Origin: Macrostomum hystrix
Lineage: Eukaryota > Platyhelminthes > Macrostomidae
DNA: 64,000 bases
Direction of reading: 5' to 3'
NCBI GenBank assembly: GCA_950097015.1
Contig: CATNEN010000034.1
Location: 6,528,501 to 6,592,500, forward strand
The notes beneath the pieces were generated by a model. It saw only the letters and a list, made by a program, of their open reading frames with translations, did no database searches and was not told the DNA's origin. Below are positions 11,465 through 22,700 of this stretch, one piece after another (the first letter of the stretch is position 1; every line of letters starts with the position of its first letter). The translations under genes and the position numbers were made by a program.

Positions 11465-12784
11465 ATGTATTCGCCTGATCTGGCGCCAGCAGATTTCGCC
11501 TTATTTCCACTAATGAAGTCGCATCTGCGAGGTAAAGTTCATGAGAACCGTGACAACCTCGGAGGTCTTCTGTGCAGTATGGGGTCTGGCGTTGTCGTGG
11601 TGGAGAAGAAAGGGCTTGATTCCAACCCGACGCTTGTTCCAGATTTCAAACTTCAATTTTTCAAGGGAAGCAATATAGCACTCGGCATTGATGCTCTTCC
11701 CTGGCTCAATAAATTCGATTGTAAGTGGTCCATTTCTGTCGAAGAACAAAGTCAGAAGCACATTTTTGCAGTGAGGCTCTTGACGTGCCTTAACAGGGGG
11801 GTCTGAACCCCTGATTGTCCAAACCTTGGACTCCTGTTTGGTGGGGGGATTGAAGTGAGGCACCCACGTCTCGTCACCAGTAACAATGATTTGCCGAAAC
11901 ATTTCCCATCCACCATGTTGCCTGACAAGCTCCAGATTCTCCTGGCACACTCGCTGCCGCTGCTCTTTCAGGTCTGGTGTCAGAAGGCGTGAAATCCAGC
12001 GAGCACTCAGCTTCACATAATCCATGCTGGTGAGACTTCGATGAACCGTTGATCGCGGAGTATTCAGCCTGTCAGCAATCTCTCTGATCGTCATTCGTGC
12101 GTCCTCATCAAGAAGATCCAGGATAGCGTCAGCCAGGACGTCAGAGTCTCGAACATGAGGGCGACCTGTCCTGAGCTGATCAGCAAGGTCCGTCCTTCCC
12201 GCTCGAAACTGTTCTATCCAACGATAGATGGTCATTTTACTGACCGCGCAAGACCCATGGGCTGATGAAAGTTGCCCATGAATCTCGGCTGCACTGTGCC
12301 CCGTCTTCCAAAGGGTGTAAATCACACTCCTCTGGGCAAAACTTGAATGCACATCCATGATCTTTAGCACAGCACAAGAAATGAGAACAAAAATGCTCGT
12401 ACTGAAGCCAAGTCCCAGTGAGAGATATGAAGATTTCATTCCATCTTTTCCAGAGACAACTTTCAAATTATAACTTCATTATGGTTTTTCCAGAGACATA
12501 TCTTTGTCGCGGATTGAGAAATTGAGAAATTTTGGTTGAAAGAGTGACCTCAGTCGAAAGCACTTTCGTAGCATTCCGATAGCTTGTTGATTTACTGTAA
12601 GTCTATGTTTGAGGTCCTGTTAGTTTTTCGTTGATAACTTCTATTTCCCTAGTCTGTTAGAAAAAAAATTTGAATTAATATAAAGAAGAGACTTGCCGCT
12701 ATAAGACTGTCAAATCACGTTATTTGAACCATCAGAACAAAAGATATAATCAAAAGTAACACTACTTTTGGGACAGCCCTCGTA
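11465..12784 (-). pseudogene. Second mariner transposon, 3' part inverted and truncated
   Basis: The transposase frame on the minus strand starts at ATG 12356-12358. It carries a helix-turn-helix segment (MTIYRWIEQF), STVHRSLTSM, the first catalytic Asp in VTGDETWVPHF and the second in HHDNARPHTAQK, then loses homology near 11530. The third catalytic segment (YSPDLAPADFALFPLMKSHL) is on the PLUS strand at 11465-11530, so the end of the gene is inverted relative to the rest. The 5' end has a typical terminal repeat at about 12755-12783 (ACTTTTGGGACAGCCCTCG) followed by TA. No partner repeat is seen near 11460. It is unlike the mariner at 3995. Confidence 0.85.
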
Positions 12785-13352
12785 TAATATTAATATCTAG
12801 CTTTCATGTTTTAACTAATTACTGTTTAGTTAGCTAAACACCTTTCTTTTTTAAATCAATGAAATATATATTTCAATACTTTTATTAACAGTTTAAACTA
12901 AAAAAATCAATGTTGTCTTAGGAAAAATACTCTTTAGGCTCTTTACCTAATTTAGCTAAAATGGGCAGCTTAGCTTAGTAGTTCCTATAACCTTGACATA
13001 AACTAGGTGTTGCATTCTTTTAATCCAGTAAGAATGAGAGACACAGGATTCACAGGTTCCAAGTTGAGCCAGGGAGGTCCAAAAATGTACTGCCTCTGAG
13101 CACTACACACATCTATTTATACAACGACTCCACAGAGTGGTACAAAGAAAAGTTAACATTACACTAGGCTAGCCCTATTTTCAATGGTGTAGCTTTTTAT
13201 TATTCTGGACATATTAAGCAAGCACTTAAAAGTTCTTATAGCTAGCCACCTAATACTTATAACTATATATAGGTCCATTCATATGTAATTGTTACTTAGA
13301 CTTGGTTCAAAGTTTTTGAAAGGCTAAAACATAAATTTTTAATTATTTTAAG
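12785..13352. other. No recognisable gene; upstream of family B gene 1
   Basis: AT-rich sequence between the mariner end and the first supported exon of B1. A zinc-binding N-terminal exon was looked for here and not found. Confidence 0.4.
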
Positions 13353-16300
13353 GATACTCTAATGATTTTGCACATCAGTGTAGCAGTTGCAAACAGGTTA
13401 TTAGCTCAACAACGATATTTTTCAGCTCAAGCCAGATTATTGCTGAGCCAATGTTATCACAGTTTCCAATAGAAGACAGGGTGCGTCAGAAAAGTGCCTT
13501 GGCAATGTCTCTGCTGGACCAGACAGAGTCGGCTGAGTTGACGCTTCTAAGCTTCATTGATACTTTGGTTCTGACACTAAAGAAGCGCCGCGCCACTGTT
13601 GCTATGGAGATGGATAACTGGCGCAGTGCCAGGCAGAGAGTGCGCCAGGTTGCCGCTGTCAGGCCAGCCTCAGTTCGCGAGCTGTCTGCCGCCGAGACTA
13701 CACTGGACAATGCGCTGAGTGCCAAATCAGACTGGGCTGTCGCTTTCAGCTGGGATGAGTCAGAGGCTGCTGCTCTGTCTGACCACCTGCTCAGGTAAAT
13801 TGGATGATACGCCTACATTTAACCTACTACCAAATTGGAAGAGAAGAGACGGGGGATTAACATTCAGTATTTAATCAGCTAAGTATATTTTTTCCACGGA
13901 ATAATTTCAAATAAAGTCCTTAATAACTGGGTCTTGCTTAGAGTTTGATCCAAATTAATCCCTTAATTTCATGATTTTTATGGGTCAATTGTAAGATATT
14001 TCCCCATAATCCACAAGTATTCCGCTATTCTCTGCTGCTGCCCAGAGTCTTAAAACTTGAATGTGTTGACGCCACGGCTCCGCGCGTCCCCAAAGAAGGC
14101 CGCCCAGGCTTCGTAGCCGCCCTGTCGGCCGCCTGTTTACCGGATTGGTGCTTTGTGATTGGACAGCAGCCGGATGGAACTAGCCAGGCTTACTATAGCC
14201 GGGCTAGCAACTGGCTAGAACTGAAAGAGTTCAATGTGGAGAAGGCCGGACGGGCAGATTTGAGTCGGGCAGTCTGCGTTAGAGTTTGCGCCAAACTGCA
14301 ACTGGCACTGATTCTGATTGTCAATCAGACTGACAGCTGTGTTATAGCCTGCAAGCCGGATGGACAGCTAATGTTCGGCATCGGTTCCGAATTCGAATGC
14401 AAGTTAGTAATCTCAACTGTCTGTTTAGTCCATTTTTGCTTTCATCATTTTTTAGCTAAGCTCTAGAATCCACATGAGTCTTTTTCGATTCAGCATCCTA
14501 AAATCGCACGATTCACATATTAACATCCCATAGTCCCCTATTCCACAGCACATCCCAATATCCCAAAATCCATGATCGCACATTAAAGCATCTCATAATC
14601 TCTAACCCCGAATCTAAACATCCTATAATCTCTGATCCCACATCCAAACATCCCATAATCTCTGATCCCACATCCAAACAACCCATAATCTCTGATCCCA
14701 CATCCAAACATCCCATAATCTCTGATCCCACATCCAAACAACCCATAATCTCTGATCCTACATCCAAACATCCCATAATCTCTGATCCTACATCCAAACA
14801 TCCCATAATCTCTGATCCTACATCCAAACATCCCATAATCTCTGATCCTACATCCAAACATCCCATAATCTCTGATCCCACATCCAAAGAACCCATAATC
14901 TCTGATCCTACATCCAAACATCCCATAATCTCTGATCTTACATCCAAACATCCCATAATCTCTGATCCCACATCCAAACAACCCATAATCTCTGATCCTA
15001 CATACAAACATCCCATAATCTCTGATCCCACATCCAAACAACCCATAATCTCTGATCCCACATCCAAACATCCCATAATCTCTGATCCCACATCCAAACA
15101 TCCCATAATCTCTGATCCCACATCCAAACATCCCATAATCTCTGATCCCACATCCAAACAACCCATAATCTCTGATCCCACATCCAAACAACCCATAATC
15201 TCTGATCCTACATCCAAACATCCCATAATCTCTGATCCTACATCCAAACATCCCATAATCTCTGATCCTACATCCAAACATCCCATAATCTCTGATCCCA
15301 CATCCAAACATCCCATAATCTCTGATCCCACATCCAAACATCCCATAATCTCTGATCCCACATCCAAACAACCCATAATCTCTGATCCTACATCCAAACA
15401 ACCCATAATCTCTGATCCTACATCCAAACATCCCATAATCTCTGATCCTACATCCAAACATCCCATAATCTCTGATTCCACATCCAAACATCCCATAATC
15501 TCCAACCCAACCCATACTTTCGAGAAGCATACAGACACCATACTCTACTTCACAACAATCCCAGCTACCAGCTCGGCGTAGCAGAGGATGTGCTCAGCAC
15601 TGGCAGCCTGCTAGTTGTCTGCAGTCCTCAGCACGGCCTCCTATTTGTGCCGATGTCCGATCCGATGCTTTGGCGCGACGCTGTCGACAAGAAGTCGGCG
15701 AGCCTCAATTTTCCAATTAGGCTAGCTTGGAGCCGCGAGAAGCAGACTCTGTTTGTGCTAGATGAAGTTGTTTTTGGCAAGCGCTATCGTATGCAAGCAT
15801 TTGATGTCAATGTCAGGGGAACTTTATCATCATCGCTCAGCCAACTGAATTCTACAGCTTGTAGCATTTTGTCTGCTACGCGGCCTTGCGTGCAAGTTAG
15901 CGAACTGGGACTTTTATTAGGCGTGACGGAGGCCGAGCTCACCAAGATTCTCCTGCTAGGATTCAATTGCGCAAGCATTGTTGGCACGGTGAAGCTCAAC
16001 CTGCAGCATCCGCTGAATGATCTGTTTTATATTGGCCGCAGTCTTGGCGTGTGCAGCGGCTCCGATCTGATTCTGCCTGACAATGTCAAGCGCTTGCGTC
16101 CCGAGGGGTGAGTTTCTCATGCATTGGTCTGTTTGTGTACCAGCTTTAACGTGGGTGTAAAAAAATTGGGTTCATGTGTCCACGGTTTTTCCACTAATCA
16201 CCATGTCACCATTATTTGTGACCGTTTTTCTCCTCGCCACGGAATCGAGCTCAGGGATATTTGTGCGAGAGGCAAACGCGTTAGACCGATCTACCACCGA

Positions 16301-18518
16301 CCCCCCTCTCTAGATACATACATAGATGTATTGAGCAGAAACCGCAAGATTCACTTTATTGGACATACAAATCACGGAGGTCACGGGAAACGGTCACATA
16401 AATGGTCACACGGAATAGTCACATACACACAGTCACAGTAAACGGTTGCATGGTGACCCGAGTTTCATGAACATAAACGGTCACACAAAATGGTCATAGC
16501 GTTACATTTCACGGTCGCAGCCATTTTTTGTGACCGTTCTAATATGCACGGGTAAGCAGCTGTACACAGCCTTCGGAAGCGCCTTTTGAATAGCTGCGGC
16601 TGAGCCAATCCGTTGCACTATTAACTAGATTGCGGGGCGAGTCGCCATCGCCAGCCGTGCTGTGTCACTCAGTCGAGGATGCTGGAATCTCTGTTACTCA
16701 CCTGTCGGGTCTTCGATTCGTCCTGGAGCTGGAGGTGTCGCTGTCTAGCGGCCGGCATGCGTCCTACTCGATTCGAGTCTGCGGCGCCCCAGAGAAGTCC
16801 GGCGACCAGCCGAGCAGGCTGCGCTTGATCCACCCGAATGGCGAGGAAATCTTGTTGAGGCAGCCGGCCTGCATCCGGGCCTGCTGCCAAACTGGCCAGC
16901 TGATCATTGCCGACCAGCTCGCTAATCATGTGCTCGTCTGCTCACAGGATGGGCGCGTGAACTCTGTTATCGGGCCTTCGTTTAGCTGCCGGTAATTGGG
17001 TTACCTGCGAATCCTCTGTTATCAGAATTGGGATTATCTGTAGTCACAGTTAAGATTATCTGTAGTCACAGTTGTGATTATCTGTAGTCACAGTTAAGAT
17101 TATCTGTAGTCACAGTTGTGATTATCTGTAGTCACCGTTGGGATTAACTGTAGTCCCAGTTGTAATTATCTATGGTCACAGTTGTGATTATCTGTTGTCA
17201 CAGTTGGGATTATCTGTAATCAAAGTTGGGATCTGTAGTGACAGTTGGAATTATATATATATAGTCACAATTAGGGCACAATTGGGGTAATCTGTTGTGA
17301 CAGTTGGCATTATATATAGCCAAATTGTGGTCTTCTGTTGTGACAGTTGGGATTATATATAGTCACTCACAATTGGGGTAATCTGTTGGGACAGTTGGGA
17401 TTATATATAGTCACAATTGTGGTCTTCTGTTGTGACAGTTGGGATTATATATAGTCACAATTGGGGTCTTCTGTTGTGACAGTTGGGATTATATATAGTC
17501 ACTCACAATTGTGGTCTTCTGTTGTGACAGTTGGGATTATACATAGCCACAATTGGGGTCTTCTGTTGTGACAATTGGGATTATATATAGCCACAATTGT
17601 GGTCTTCTGTTGTGACAGTTGGGATTATACATAGCCACAATTGGGGTCTTCTGTTGTGACAATTGGGATTATATATAGCCACAATTGTGGTCTTCTGTTG
17701 TGACAGTTGGGATTATATATAGTCACTCACAATTGGGGTCTTCTGTTGTGACAGTTGGGATTATATATAGTCAAAATTGGGGTCTTCTGTTGGGACAGTT
17801 GGGATTATATATAGTCACAATTGGGGTGTTCTGTTAGGACAGTTGGGATTATATATAGTCAAAATTGGGGTCTTCAGTTGGGATTATAGATTCTGCTGTC
17901 CAGTGTGGCAAAGCCTTTATCCTTATTTTCAGCTCTCGTTTGTCCCAGCCGTCGGACGCAGTGAGCACTGGTGATCTCCATGTGATCTGCTGCCCGGATA
18001 CGGGCCTCTTCCTAGCATCTATGGCCGAACCCTCGGACTGTAAATTCAGTATTAAGAAGCATAACATTCGGCTGCGGCGCCCGGTTCGACTGGCCTGGAG
18101 CGACTCTCGCCAGCTGCTCATTGTTGTCGACGAGGTAGCCGACCGGAACTACGCCGTCTGTACCTTCAGCGTGGTTAAGAATCCACGTCTGCTACCCACG
18201 TCGGCTACTCTGATGCTGCTAGCTGGTCCCAGCGATGCCTTCTTCTCCCTGGCTGACCCTTGCGCTGTCAGCTGCAGCGGTGGCGCCATTCTTCTCTCGG
18301 CCAGCGGCGAAGAGGGCACGAGCGACACGTCTCCTAGGCTGCTGACAACCTCCGCCGACTGCGCCTCCATCGGGTTGGTTGACTGCGACTTGCCAACCAG
18401 CGGCGTTGTGACCGACCTCTGCTGGATTGACCGCAGCTTGTGGCTCTGCTGCAGTGGCCGGATCATTTCAATTCCAGTTCGAGGGCGCGAGAAGGCCTCG
18501 GCTTATTATAGCGGCTAG
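13353..18518 (+). CDS. Family B gene 1: coiled coil plus two X-Y propeller-like modules
   Basis: Exons: 13353-13794, 14046-14402 (X1), 15565-16107 (Y1), 16629-16991 (X2), 17933-18518 (Y2, stop TAG). Every internal junction is phase 2. From the ATG at 13451 the product is 730 residues. An in-frame extension upstream to an acceptor at 13352 adds CSSCKQ, a possible zinc-ligand pair, so a further 5' exon may exist. Exon 1 is helical (RRATVAMEMDNWRSARQRV). X exons end in a strand pattern like IIADQLANHVLVC then a G-x-F/E-C close. Y exons carry LSTG or VSTG, then PIRLAWSREKQTLFVLDEV or similar, then an LCW/LFY strand. Strand-turn patterns of hydrophobic-V-x-D resemble NHL repeats; with the coil this recalls TRIM-NHL proteins lacking RING. 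Family identity and function are unproven. Confidence 0.75.
14625..15498. repeat. Minisatellite, 30-bp unit (B1 intron X1-Y1)
   Basis: About 29 copies of a unit containing CATCCCATAATCTCTGATCC, fairly homogeneous, with variants at two positions. It fills the intron from about 220 bases after the donor to about 65 before the acceptor. Stop-free minus-strand frames over 300 codons long are produced by the repeat and are not genes. Confidence 0.95.
16550..16625 (+). repeat. SINE family 2, 3' fragment
   Basis: A piece resembling the 3' body of the copies at 5347 and 54056 (AGCTGTACACAGCCTTCGG … GCTGCGGCTGAGCC), ending just before the X2 acceptor of B1. The preceding 16160-16545 contains many GGTCACA-type motifs in both orientations, perhaps a decayed palindromic element. 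Confidence 0.6.
17015..17880. repeat. Minisatellite, unit about 30 then 44-48 bp (B1 intron X2-Y2)
   Basis: Repeats of GGGATTATATATAGTCACAA plus GGTCTTCTGTTGTGACAG; the first part is a shorter TTATCTGTAGTCACAG version. It ends about 50 bases before the Y2 acceptor. The TCTTCTGTTGTGACAG half resembles a 3' splice site. Confidence 0.9.
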
Positions 18519-18584
18519 AATGCACTGGAATGTGACTGACTGGAACACTTCGTTAGGTTTGTAAGTCGATTTGGCCTGCCAGTT

Positions 18585-18995
18585 TTATGAGCCAATATTG
18601 GCCAGTTGTGAGCTGCCAGTTTCATGAGCCAATATTGACCAGTTGTGAGCTACCAGTTTCATGAGCCAATATTGGCCAGTTGTGAGCTGCCAGTTTCATG
18701 AGCCAATATTGACCAGTTGTGAGCTGCCAGTTTCATGAGCCAATATTGGCCAGTTGTGAGCTGCCAGTTTCATGAGCCAATATTGGCCAGTTGTGAGCTG
18801 CCAGTTTCATGAGCCAATATTGGCCAGTTGTGAGCTGCCAGTTTCATGAGCCAATATTGGCCAGTTGTGAGCTGCCAGTTTCATGAGCCAATATTGGCCA
18901 GTTGTGAGCTGCCAGTTTCATGAGCCAATATTGGCCAGTTGTGAGCTGCCAGTTTCATGAGCCAATATTGGCCAGTTGTGAGCTGCCAGTTTTTT
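18585..18995. repeat. Minisatellite, 37-bp unit, 3' of B1
   Basis: About eleven nearly identical copies containing CCAGTTTCATGAGCCAATAT, located after the B1 stop and before an AATAAA at 19047, so probably in the 3' UTR, as with AVL9. Confidence 0.9.
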
Positions 18996-19046
18996 GAGTC
19001 AGTATTTAATTGGCCAAATTGATTTTCTTGTTGTATGAGCTACGGT

Positions 19047-19052
19047 AATAAA
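19047..19052 (+). terminator. Candidate poly(A) signal for B1
   Basis: AATAAA 530 bases after the B1 stop, just past the 37-bp array. A second candidate (AAATAAAA) is near 19245. Confidence 0.4.
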
Positions 19053-19434
19053 TGCCTATCTGAAGCAAATTTCTTTTGAAAATTTCGAGTAGATCTAGGT
19101 TTGATTTTTTAAGCATTTAGTTTTTTTGTTTAATGACATTTAGTTGTTTTGATAATTCCAGAATGCATTGCCTCAACTATTTTGTTTATTTACTTGTTTT
19201 CTTTTTAGTTATTTACTATCTAAGTTTTTTCAGCTTCAAAAGCCAAATAAAATAGTTTATTGTTAAATCCAGTTCTGCATTGCGTGTTTTGATTCAAAAT
19301 TACCGTGATTTATTGTGTCGTTTTCCTTATTTTTCATTGTTTATTCCCACTGAAAGGTAGCTCCCGTGTCGTACAGCCTGTTGAGAGGCCGGCGGTAGCC
19401 TAAAATACTTAGGAAATCATATGTGCACTGGCTC

Positions 19435-19730
19435 ATCATTTTGTGACAGAAGACCCGCAGCCAACATGAGGCAGTTCTGCCCATTTCGCTGAATCCTACA
19501 CGCGGATGCCGTACACACTTTTACTGTGTCAAACAAAGTACACTCTAACTGCGCCTTTGGGGGTAGGGCCTCGAGGTCATAAAGTACATTGCGAGGCCCC
19601 TTCTCTCCGCGAATGCGCAGTTAGTATTGACTATGTAGCTTCAGAAACTCTTGGCCTCTTGCCGCTCCTGCAAGGGCGTGTTAACCAGCTGGCACGAGGT
19701 GCCAATGCATTTCCTTTCAAATAAAACTTC
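19435..19730 (-). repeat. SINE family 1, inverted degenerate copy
   Basis: Reverse-complement similarity to family 1: the tail (ACCCGCAGCCAACATGAGG, CCCATTTCGCTGAATCCT) near 19450-19495 and a tRNA-like head near 19665-19715. It ends just before the B2 start. Confidence 0.55.
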
Positions 19731-19741
19731 CAGGCACTGCC

Positions 19742-22700
19742 ATGCATTCGTCAACTAATTACAATGACCATCTAAAGCTCGCTGTGCGGCAGAGACGCGA
19801 CGCGGTTGCTAGGGAGATCGACGCTTGGCGCAGGGAGCGGCAGCGACTGCAGGCGGTCATCGAGGCGCTGCCAGCGGCTACTTCGCTGCGGGAGCTGCGC
19901 GACGCCGAAGCTGCGCTGGATGAGGCGCTCGGGGCGCAGGTAGGCTGGGCCACCGGCTGCTTCTGGGATGAGGCCGAGGCGGAGTCGGCGGCGCGCGACC
20001 TGCTGCACCTTCTGGGACAGGGAAGCACTTCTGGCTCCTCTGAGCTGACCGGTGGGTCACCTCAGGCTGATTCAGCAGCTGGTCCGCCACCTCAGGCTGA
20101 TTCAGCAGCTGGTCCGCCACCTCAGGCTGATTCAGCAGCTGGTCCATCACCTCACGCTGATTCAGCAGCCGGTCCGTCACCCCAGGTAGCACCCGCTGCC
20201 TCATCAGCTAAGACTGTATCAGCAAGTCATCCTGTGCTGGTCGCACCGTCATCCTCGAATGAGTATCTTTCTGCGGCCTGCCTTTATAATCGCGGCTTCG
20301 TTGTCAACTTGTCGCCCAGTTCGATTAGCATTTTCAATTCGCAAAATAAGTGCGTCGGCAGCCTGCAAGTTATTGACAATTGCGGTTCCCAGCTGACTTT
20401 GCAGCCACATATGATTCGAGTGTGCACTGTACGCCACCTACTTATCATCGTCGACCAGGCTAACAAAACCGTGACGGTCTGCCAGCCAAACGGCCAGCTT
20501 TGCTTTCAAGTTGGACCAAAGTTCAGCTGCAGGTAATTAAATAATTTTTTTGTTGATTACTTCTGAGCACTCCATCTCCTCAGTCCCAGCTCTCCATCTC
20601 CTCAGTCCCAGCTCTCCTTCTCCTCAGTCCCAGCACTCCATCTCCTCAGTCCCAGCTCTCCATCTCCTCAGTCCCAGCTCTCCATCTCCTCAGTCCCAGC
20701 TCTCCATCTCCTCAGTCCCAGCTCTCCATCTCCTCAGTCCCAGCACTCCATCTCCTCAGTCCCAGCTCTCCATCTCCTCAGTCCCAGCTCTCCATCTCCT
20801 CAGTCCCAGCACTCCATCTCCTCAGTCCCAGCACTCCATCTCCTCAGTCCCAGCTCTCCATCTCCTCAGTCCCAGCTCTCCATCTCCTCAGTCCCAGCAC
20901 TCCATCTCCTCAGTCCCAGCACTCCATCTCCTCAGTCCCAGCACTCCATCTCCTCAGTCCCAGCACTCCATCTCCTCAGTCCCAGCTCTCCATCTCCTCA
21001 GTCCCAGCTCTCCATCTCCTCAGTCCCAGCTCTCCATCTCCTCAGTCCCAGCACTCCATCTCCTCAGTCCCAGCACTCCATCTCCTCAGTCCCAGCTCTC
21101 CATCTCCTCAGTCCCAGCACTCCATCTCCTCAGTCCCAGCACTCCATCTCCTCAGTCCCAGCACTCCATCTCCTCAGTCCCAGCTCTCCATCTCCTCAGT
21201 CCCAGCTCTCCATCTCCTCAGTCCCAGCTCTCCATCTCCTCAGTCCCAGCTCTCCATCTCCTCAGTCCCAGCTCTCTATCTCCTCAGTCCCAGCTTCCCA
21301 GCCCACTGATGCATCCCTTTTCCACGCCCCCAGCTACAGCATGCATAGCGTGGATGACGCAATCAGCACTGGCAGGCTGCTCACCATCTGCTGCTCAGAC
21401 CGAGGCATTCTGTTTGTCTCTCTGTCGCAGCCGTCCACCTGGAAGACGGTGGTTCAAAAGGGCCTCGGCAACGACCTGAAGTGTCCAGTCCGTCTGGCCT
21501 GGAGCAGCAGGCGCAGGTGGCTCATTGTGCTGGATAAAGTCGGCCAGCGGTCCTACAGGCTTTGCGCATTCAAAGTGACTGAGAAGAGAATCGCAGCCTC
21601 TCTCACCCTGACTGCTGCTCATCCTGAGCTACTCCAGTCTCTGAGCAGACCGTGCGTGCTGACCAGCGATGAGGGAATTCTCATCTCACAGCTGACTAGT
21701 GACGACTCGAGGATTCTGTGCTTGAGCAGCGACTGCTCAGGAATTGTGCGCACAGTCCGCCTGAGCAGCCGCAGTCCCATCACGGACCTTTGCTGGCTGG
21801 GCGACTTGCTCTGTGTGTGCGACGGCCGGGGCTTGGACACTCCCCGGGCTGTGGGCGGCCTTCACCCCGAGAAGTGAGTGATCCCGATTGTCAACCAGAT
21901 TGTGTGGAGCTAAAGAGCTAGAGCTAGACTCAACAGCCAATCCCCGCGCCAGTCGGGTAGTCACCAAGGCAAGACTGGTTTGCACCAAAGCCTGTGGAGT
22001 GAAAACCTGCGTAGAGCTGATAAGCAAAAAATTGTTGGTGCGGACAGAGAGAAAGAGAGAAAGCTGGAGTCCCAGCCAATCAGACTCGACGCACAGGCAC
22101 AAAGAATGGGTAGGACTCAGGCCGACTAACCATACGCCATGAATTCGCAGAGCTGTCAACCCGGTGCCAGCATCGGCCGCCAGCAGCGGGCGCAGCGAAT
22201 CAGTTGCGGAATTTCTCGAAGCCCAGTCGGTGCTGGCTTTCAACTCACCTGAGCAGCCGAAGTCTGCCGGGTTTCTATCTGGCCGCGGCTTTGTCTTTGT
22301 CCAGCCGTCGCGAACAATTCACGTCTTCGATTCTGTGCGGGCTCAGCAGGTCAGCTCCGAGCTGGCGCTGGCGCAGCCGTTCGCGGCCGATTGTCGAATT
22401 CGGGTGTGTCGGTCGCGCCGCTTGGTGTTTGTCATCGACCAGGCGGCCTGCACGGTGCACGTCTGCCAGGCCGATGGCAGTCTCAGCTATCTTGTGGGGC
22501 CCAAATTCAGTGACGCGTATGTACTTTTATATTTATGTTCTGCCTCGAATCCCGCTCCAAGGGATTTTATGTATCGCTCGATCTCTGTCAGGTACTTGCT
22601 AGAGCAGCCCGAGGATGCGGTCAGTACAGGCGAGCTGCTGGTCATCTGCAGTCCGAAGTTCGCACTCTACATGTTGTCAATTAGCCAGCCCAAGCAATGG

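Noticed and set aside
14513-15541. Long minus-strand frames (over 300 codons) through the 30-bp array
   Set aside because: The unit length is a multiple of three and has no stop, so the frames are automatic; they lie inside a B1 intron and encode only a cycling peptide.
21737-22243. 168-codon minus frame between Y3 and X4 of B2
   Set aside because: It overlaps two well-supported plus exons and the short intron between them; no motif.
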